Origin: JACCZZ01 sp044227805
GTDB lineage: Bacteria > Bacteroidota > Bacteroidia > Chitinophagales > UBA10324
DNA: 10,592 bases
Direction of reading: 5' to 3'
Assembly (NCBI GenBank): GCA_044227805.1
Contig: JBGAWA010000123.1
Span: 1 to 10,592, forward strand
Positions within the stretch are counted from its first letter, which is position 1, and the number at the start of each line of letters is the position of its first letter. Position numbers and translations under genes: made by a program. Positions 6,526-10,592 of this stretch are shown here, one piece after another. The notes under the pieces are model-generated. The model did no database searches, was not told the DNA's origin, and saw nothing but the letters and a program-made list of their open reading frames with translations.

Positions 6526-8967
6526 TTAGGAATGAACTGCTTTTAAAATATCGAGCTGCTCCAGGTCATAAGAACCGCCCAGAATATTGATCCGCCTGTC
6601 AGTTATTTTTATGGTCAATGGATAGCGCGAACAATCATCAGGTTTGGTATACGGCAAACAAGTAAGAAAATAAATGTCCTCCATTATTTGCGCAAGGCTT
6701 AATGATCCGGAAAGATATTTCACATACAGGGGATTCGAACTTCCATCGTGTTCATACTCCCGGCCTGTGCTGCAAAGAAAAGCTTCCCCGTCATTGATCG
6801 GCATCCACGAACCGATCTCCGGGTTTAACGTACTGCCATTATCATCCATTTCTTGCAACACTTCATATTCGTTCAATACTTCAAACAATCGTAATTGGAT
6901 AATAGAATGCTTGGGAATTTCAACCAGGCTAACCGAAACATCAGCCGGTAACGACCCCTTCGTTTGCAAGATTTCAATTGCTTTCTTAATACCTTTCTTT
7001 TCTGTCGAAAACAACCTGCCGTCCCTGTGAATAACGATTTTATTGATCGGTTCTGTAGAATGACGAGCTTGTATAGCAATATATTTAGTAAGCATAGTGA
7101 TGATTTTTCCCTCTCTCAAACGCTCGCTGTTCTCCGACTTATCCCACTTGGTTAAAATATTTGTAGAGTATTTATCAATAAAAGTAAAACCTGCAACATG
7201 CCGCTTCACATCAATGCCGATGGTCAGGTCCGCATGTAAAGGTGTATGAAGCACAAAAGGCCAGCGCTCATTATTCAATAACACCTGGTTAATGGCAACT
7301 CCCCTGATATACCCTTTATATTTTCCTTTCAGTGGTGGCTTAACATAGTAAGCACGTTGTCCATTATTTGAGTTGTAAGCGAAACACTCTTCGAGCGTAT
7401 CGCTATGCATAATAGAAGCCATTATTTTATACTCATCGATGCACTCCGACACTACGAGCGCTGCCAGGTCATCATGCTGACGCTTTTCTTTTTCTACACC
7501 GGAAGGCAACATGATAACGGCATAACCGCCGCTTCCTTTTTTTATTCGCTCTTCCATTTTCTGTAATATCTCAAAACCGATGGCCACTGCATTTTTCTTG
7601 CCCCTGTCATCATAGGTAATAACGATGGGGTCCCATCCGCTTTCGGTTGGGTGCATCCTGTTGACTTCCTGCTTCAGGCTACCGAGGAATTGAGTATCAT
7701 TCCCGAACATATTGTAGATCGTCTGGGGGATAATGTAATACTGCGTCTCAAAGGGACGGTTGGTATAAAAACCCGCATCCTTATCGACCAGCATGGCTTT
7801 ACGTTTCTGACCCAGTTGCGCGATCGTAACCGCCTGCGCATCCGGGGTGTTCCGGACGGACACCGTCACTTCATTTCCAAAAAGAATATCGGGTGCGATG
7901 AATTTTATTTTATCTATCTGCAACGGAATTTTATTGACCCGAAGCGGTATACTGCCATACATCAGTTTACCGAAAAAATTATTGTGAATGATACGAATCA
8001 GCCTTCTTCTTTCAAATGGCCTTATGATTGAATGGAAATGAAGCTGCTGCACGACAGGATCTTCTGTATCAAATACACGGTAACATAAAGCAGCTACCGC
8101 AGCCCTTTCCCGGCCATCATTGGTTTTATACAGCAATACCGATGCATCATCCGGCAAATTCGCCACTTCTGGCGGCATCGATGGGCCAAATTTCTCCTGG
8201 ATATCTTCCAGTAAGGTTACCATTTTTCCACCTGACTCCCGTTCGAATTTGTACTGAGAAACGGTAAAGTCACTCAGTTGCTTGGGCTTTATTTCATACC
8301 GCTTGTTGCCATACTGATAAACAAAATGTGACTTATCGATACGCTGCTTCTGAAATTGTTCCCGAGTCCAATGGTAACGTAAGGGTCTGGTGGCAATATA
8401 CTTTTTGGTGATATCAATGGCAAATCCAAATCCTTTCCCCGGAAGTTCAAGTACCCGGGAATAAAACCCGGTAAAGATTCCCACATGCTCTTTCTGCACC
8501 TTAGCAGTAATATTAAAAAATCCATCGCCGGAGCCAGGCTGCCACAAGCCCTCATACTTGTTTAACTCCGATTGTGTATCAAATTGTATAAAACGGGAAA
8601 TGATGTCTCTGGTAGAAGGAGTATAGTTAACGAAATCAAGGGAGAAAGGTTGCTCAATCTTGCGAAAATGAACAACATCCCCATGCTTCACTTTAAATTC
8701 CTGCGGAAGTTGATTGACTATTTCTGTCTCTGCCCGTATCACCAGCACGGGTTTTTTATCCCTGGTGATGATGGTCACCGGATGCTTTAGTTTATAGGAC
8801 AAACTCTTTTTGATATACTGCACATTGATATCAAAATCATCGTTCTCCTCATCGGAAGACGCTGTTAAGCCAACGATTTCAAATAAAAAATAATTGGCAC
8901 TGAGTTCTTTCAGATTTTCAATACTGAAGATGTTCGTCTCGTACCTCTTTTGCTCCGTATATTTCAT
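6526..8967 (-). CDS. Long prokaryotic Argonaute with DEDD catalytic tetrad
   Basis: A full-length prokaryotic Argonaute, 813 residues from ATG 8967 (a GTG at 9000 would add 11). Argonautes use a short nucleic-acid guide to bind, and when active cleave, complementary DNA or RNA. Order: N-terminal/L1 region to ~180; a PAZ-like part ~180-260 (GKGFGFAIDITKK, VYQYGNKRYEI); L2 to ~400; MID ~400-570; PIWI ~575-813. PIWI residues fit an active RNase H-like tetrad: D586 in LTIGIDVK, E619 in ERLREGK (glutamate finger), D649 in IVIHRDGR, D790 in TIKITDRR. Spacing resembles that of Thermus Argonaute. The MID pocket, by eye, lacks the usual (Y/R/H)K...Q...K phosphate-binding set. It overlaps the nuclease gene upstream by 50 bases, so the two are expressed together. 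It is longer than most active pAgos and is in the middle of a defence-type operon. Confidence 0.88.
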   Translation of the reverse strand: MKYTEQKRYETNIFSIENLKELSANYFLFEIVGLTASSDEENDDFDINVQYIKKSLSYKLKHPVTIITRDKKPVLVIRAETEIVNQLPQEFKVKHGDVVHFRKIEQPFSLDFVNYTPSTRDIISRFIQFDTQSELNKYEGLWQPGSGDGFFNITAKVQKEHVGIFTGFYSRVLELPGKGFGFAIDITKKYIATRPLRYHWTREQFQKQRIDKSHFVYQYGNKRYEIKPKQLSDFTVSQYKFERESGGKMVTLLEDIQEKFGPSMPPEVANLPDDASVLLYKTNDGRERAAVAALCYRVFDTEDPVVQQLHFHSIIRPFERRRLIRIIHNNFFGKLMYGSIPLRVNKIPLQIDKIKFIAPDILFGNEVTVSVRNTPDAQAVTIAQLGQKRKAMLVDKDAGFYTNRPFETQYYIIPQTIYNMFGNDTQFLGSLKQEVNRMHPTESGWDPIVITYDDRGKKNAVAIGFEILQKMEERIKKGSGGYAVIMLPSGVEKEKRQHDDLAALVVSECIDEYKIMASIMHSDTLEECFAYNSNNGQRAYYVKPPLKGKYKGYIRGVAINQVLLNNERWPFVLHTPLHADLTIGIDVKRHVAGFTFIDKYSTNILTKWDKSENSERLREGKIITMLTKYIAIQARHSTEPINKIVIHRDGRLFSTEKKGIKKAIEILQTKGSLPADVSVSLVEIPKHSIIQLRLFEVLNEYEVLQEMDDNGSTLNPEIGSWMPINDGEAFLCSTGREYEHDGSSNPLYVKYLSGSLSLAQIMEDIYFLTCLPYTKPDDCSRYPLTIKITDRRINILGGSYDLEQLDILKAVHS

Positions 8968-9910
8968 GTTTTCCCATTTTACAAATTTTCTGAAAGCCAC
9001 AGTTTATACAGTTCTCCACATACTGTGTAGTTTCAAACGCCTCGATATCTATATCCTTGTACTTTTTATTAGCCCCTGCAATATGCATTTCAATGATCGC
9101 TGAACCCAGGTTATTACCAAAATCACGCATTTGATCTTCAGTGATGGTGTAATCTCTCTTAATCCGATCCTTGTGCAGTAACTGGTACTCTGATAACTTA
9201 TAATCATATAAACTATACTTGCTCAGGTTTGCCGGAAAATCTTCATGTGGTTTTGTATGTCCGACTTTAAAGAGTGCCACTGCATAAGCGATCAGCTGCT
9301 CATCGTAGGTGGCCGTGCCATAGGTATGAACTTTCCAATCGAAAATATGCGGCGGGTCATTTTCAAAAAAAGCGATCAAGTCAGGCTTAGCTTTTACACT
9401 GAAACGATCATAGTTGTACGTGAGTGACCGCTGACTTATCAGGTTTTTTGCCGATTGCAAATATTCCATGAACTCACGATCCTCCAGTACGTTCGTCAAT
9501 GCCTTGATGATATCTTCCCTGGCATTTCTTATTTCTTCATCCGTAATCCCGTTACCGATTTCGCACTCTATAAGGGCGTTGAAATCCGGATTGTTGGTGA
9601 TTTCTGCACCGGTATCTCTGTACTTCTGAAACACGGCATACTCCAGTTGATTAGTGAACATGGTCATGGCCTGTGTAATAAAATAATCCTTATCAATAGC
9701 CCGGCGCTTGTTCACGGCATTAACCAGGTAGCGGCTTAAAATATTATCCACAACTGTTCCCCGCCATGCATAAATCGTTTGCAAACGCGCCAGCAAAGTA
9801 ACCTCCCTTCTGAAAGGATCCTTTTTCACCTTAGCATCTGCTACAATATTTTTATAGCACCAATACCTAGGGCATTGCTTATACTGTTTATATCCGGTTA
9901 CAGTGATCAT
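8918..9910 (-). CDS. RecB/Cas4-like PD-(D/E)XK nuclease with Fe-S cluster cysteines
   Basis: 330 residues. Nuclease motifs in order: WRGTVVD (49-55), at the place of the GxxxH motif of RecB-family nucleases but with D for H; KPDLI with D177; FDWK with D191 and K193; and DEQLIAYAVAL with Q205-x3-Y209, the RecB motif QxxxY. Cysteines C13 (QCPRYW) at the N-terminus and C301-x2-C304-x5-C310 at the C-terminus match the [4Fe-4S] arrangement of Cas4 and AddB-type nucleases. DNA is the expected substrate, with exonuclease or nicking activity. The ATG overlaps the XRE stop (ATGA, 9907-9910), and its 3' end overlaps the Argonaute gene by 50 bases. RecB/Cas4-like nucleases are known neighbours of some pAgos, so a role in generating guides or degrading targeted DNA is plausible but inferred. 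Confidence 0.85.
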   Translation of the reverse strand: MITVTGYKQYKQCPRYWCYKNIVADAKVKKDPFRREVTLLARLQTIYAWRGTVVDNILSRYLVNAVNKRRAIDKDYFITQAMTMFTNQLEYAVFQKYRDTGAEITNNPDFNALIECEIGNGITDEEIRNAREDIIKALTNVLEDREFMEYLQSAKNLISQRSLTYNYDRFSVKAKPDLIAFFENDPPHIFDWKVHTYGTATYDEQLIAYAVALFKVGHTKPHEDFPANLSKYSLYDYKLSEYQLLHKDRIKRDYTITEDQMRDFGNNLGSAIIEMHIAGANKKYKDIDIEAFETTQYVENCINCGFQKICKMGKHEIYGAKEVRDEHLQY

Positions 9911-10245
9911 TTTTTACGGCTGCGTATAAATTTTAGATAATTAAGCAATTCCAGTTCCTCGTCGTTAGTAATGGAACCTACCCGGTAAGCAATCGGCTGC
10001 TTTTCCTTTCGGACCTGTTCCTCTGCTTTCGGGATCGGGTAGCCTACTTTTTCCATCAATAGTTCATAGCTAACATCATATAGGGTGGCAAGCTTATGTA
10101 AAGTGAGCGGCGAAGGTTGTTTCACCTTGCCGGATTCCAGTTGACTTAAATAAGCATTGGAAACATCGGCCTGCTTTTCTACCTCCCGCAACGTCAGATT
10201 TTTTGCTTCCCTCAGTGCCTTGAAATATTCACCATAGTTATTCAT
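9907..10245 (-). CDS. XRE-family transcriptional regulator, probable repressor of the Argonaute operon
   Basis: 112 residues from ATG 10245. Residues ~9-63 form a classic five-helix HTH_3/XRE domain: LREAKNLTLREVEKQADVS, then NAYLSQLESGKV as recognition helix region, then TLHKLATLYDVSYELL. The C-terminal ~45 residues are charged and may serve in dimerisation or sensing. A TTG at 10269 would add eight residues but falls in the operator and is unlikely. It is the first gene of the run and overlaps the nuclease gene by four bases (ATGA). The promoter before it carries two perfect copies of one palindrome, so autorepression is likely. Whether an inducing signal releases the operon during infection cannot be told from sequence. 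Confidence 0.88.
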   Translation of the reverse strand: MNNYGEYFKALREAKNLTLREVEKQADVSNAYLSQLESGKVKQPSPLTLHKLATLYDVSYELLMEKVGYPIPKAEEQVRKEKQPIAYRVGSITNDEELELLNYLKFIRSRKK

Positions 10246-10249
10246 ATTC

Positions 10250-10269
10250 TTGCTTGTTTTGTCAAGCAA
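10250..10269. promoter_or_regulatory. XRE operator 1 (proximal palindrome)
   Basis: Perfect inverted repeat TTGCTTG (10250-10256), 6-nt spacer, CAAGCAA (10263-10269). It covers the last three bases of the -7 element and the predicted transcription start, ending 4 bases before the XRE ATG. Same architecture as the copy at 10282-10301, 32 bp apart start to start, about three helical turns. Confidence 0.75.
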
Positions 10270-10297
10270 ATATACAAAAACATGCTTGATATTGCAA
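10267..10297 (-). promoter_or_regulatory. Promoter of the XRE-nuclease-Argonaute operon
   Basis: Read on the minus strand: TTG at 10297-10295, a 20-nt spacer, then TATATTTG at 10274-10267, a good match to the Bacteroidota -33/-7 pattern. Transcription would begin near 10260. Both elements are touched by the palindromes (-33 lies inside operator 2, the end of -7 inside operator 1), so a bound repressor would occlude sigma. No other strong promoter is seen further along the run. Confidence 0.7.
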
Positions 10298-10301
10298 GCA
10301 T
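10282..10301. promoter_or_regulatory. XRE operator 2 (distal palindrome)
   Basis: Perfect inverted repeat ATGCTTG (10282-10288), 6-nt spacer, CAAGCAT (10295-10301). Core TGCTTG-N6-CAAGCA is identical to operator 1 while the spacer sequence differs, which points to a protein-binding site and not a simple duplication. It contains the -33 element. Confidence 0.75.
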
Positions 10302-10338
10302 AAATTATGCACAGATTAAATTATTGATAGTCACTCGA

Positions 10339-10592
10339 TTAAATTGACTCCTGCGCAAGATGGTTAATAAGTGCCTTGATTTGGCCGAAACTCAGGCGGT
10401 CTCCAAAGGCACTTTTCAGTGCTAACGGAGTAAGAGCAGTTTTCCCATTTTTGAAAGCAATGACTTGTTCTAAAATTGCCTGATCTACTACCTGATGTAT
10501 TTGTATTTCCCCAGTACGCACCAACTCAGCGAGGTAATTTTCCACACTCGGAACGCTCAACTGCAATGTGTCTGCGAGTTCTTTGATCGTTC
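10339..10592 (-). CDS. C-terminal HTH_40-like domain of a larger protein, truncated by the window
   Basis: Only the last 83 residues are visible; the reading frame stays open to the right edge. It begins TIKELADTLQLSVPSVENYL, a textbook helix-turn-helix, continued by LAELVRTGEIQIHQVV, and ends with LSFGQIKALINHLAQ. This layout matches the HTH_40-type domain found at the C-terminus of RecQ and of some RecD/PIF1-like helicases in Bacteroidota. The helicase part is outside the window, so the identity is inferred. Its stop is about 40 bases from the -33 element of the next promoter, and it may be a housekeeping gene marking the island's edge. Confidence 0.6.
   Translation of the reverse strand, partial: TIKELADTLQLSVPSVENYLAELVRTGEIQIHQVVDQAILEQVIAFKNGKTALTPLALKSAFGDRLSFGQIKALINHLAQESI

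Noticed and set aside
7651..8031. 126-codon plus-strand open frame opposite the Argonaute gene
   Set aside because: It lies wholly antisense to a gene with clear domain motifs, has no recognisable motif and no promoter or coupling; it is a shadow of Argonaute codon use. The same applies to other antisense frames at 6674-7030 and 8028-8267.
6526..8967. PIWI-RE family protein in place of a classical Argonaute
   Set aside because: PIWI-RE loci typically carry a DinG-type helicase and the protein has a different signature; here an intact DEDD-like tetrad and PAZ-like segment are visible and no helicase gene is present in the run.
10314..10345. 9-bp direct repeat GATTAAATT (10314-10322 and 10337-10345)
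   Set aside because: Short, A/T-rich and partly within the end of a coding sequence; chance is sufficient. The nearby palindromes explain the regulation better.
1..10592. CRISPR array, tRNA, rRNA, insertion sequence or integrase
   Set aside because: I saw no regularly spaced repeats, no transposase or recombinase motifs, no terminal inverted repeats and no cloverleaf-like sequence in the window.

Overview
The window looks like an accessory, defence-rich stretch of a Bacteroidota chromosome, probably a Chitinophaga-like member of the Chitinophagales. This rests on three things: moderate GC with A/T-rich spacers, two promoters that both carry the Bacteroidota-type -7 element TATATTTG with a TTG 19-20 nt upstream, and a fragment of an ECF sigma factor typical of that phylum. 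The genus is inference.

Left part (1-3200, plus strand). A type IV abortive-infection toxin-antitoxin pair, abiEi-abiEii (282-2032), is overlapped ATGA-style. It is preceded by one promoter flanked by two matching inverted repeats (TCGGA-N5-TCCGA) exactly 63 bp apart. Three bases after the abiEii stop lies the N-terminal third of an ECF sigma factor gene in the opposite orientation, a relic. Next come two small coupled genes of unknown function (2464-2739 and 2736-3200); the second has a toxin-nuclease-like look.

Right part (3274-10592, minus strand). Reading leftwards from the right edge: the C-terminal helix-turn-helix end of a larger protein (cut by the window), then a promoter with two perfect TGCTTG-N6-CAAGCA operators, then a compact run of eight genes. 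The first three are an XRE repressor-like protein, a RecB/Cas4-like PD-(D/E)XK nuclease with a probable [4Fe-4S] cluster, and a full-length prokaryotic Argonaute with an apparently intact DEDD catalytic tetrad. After a 92-base gap come five tightly packed genes: a small helical protein, a cytoplasmic HExxH metallopeptidase, a small winged-helix protein, a three-helix membrane protein and a PIN-domain RNase-like protein of the DUF4935 type. This block converges on the plus-strand pair at about 3201-3273.

Working together (inference): the Argonaute and the Fe-S nuclease look like a guide-directed interference pair under control of the XRE protein. The five-gene block could be an accessory or effector arm (proteolytic activation, membrane protein, RNA cleavage) or a second defence system carried next to it. 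The eight-gene arrangement is the most interesting item in the window.
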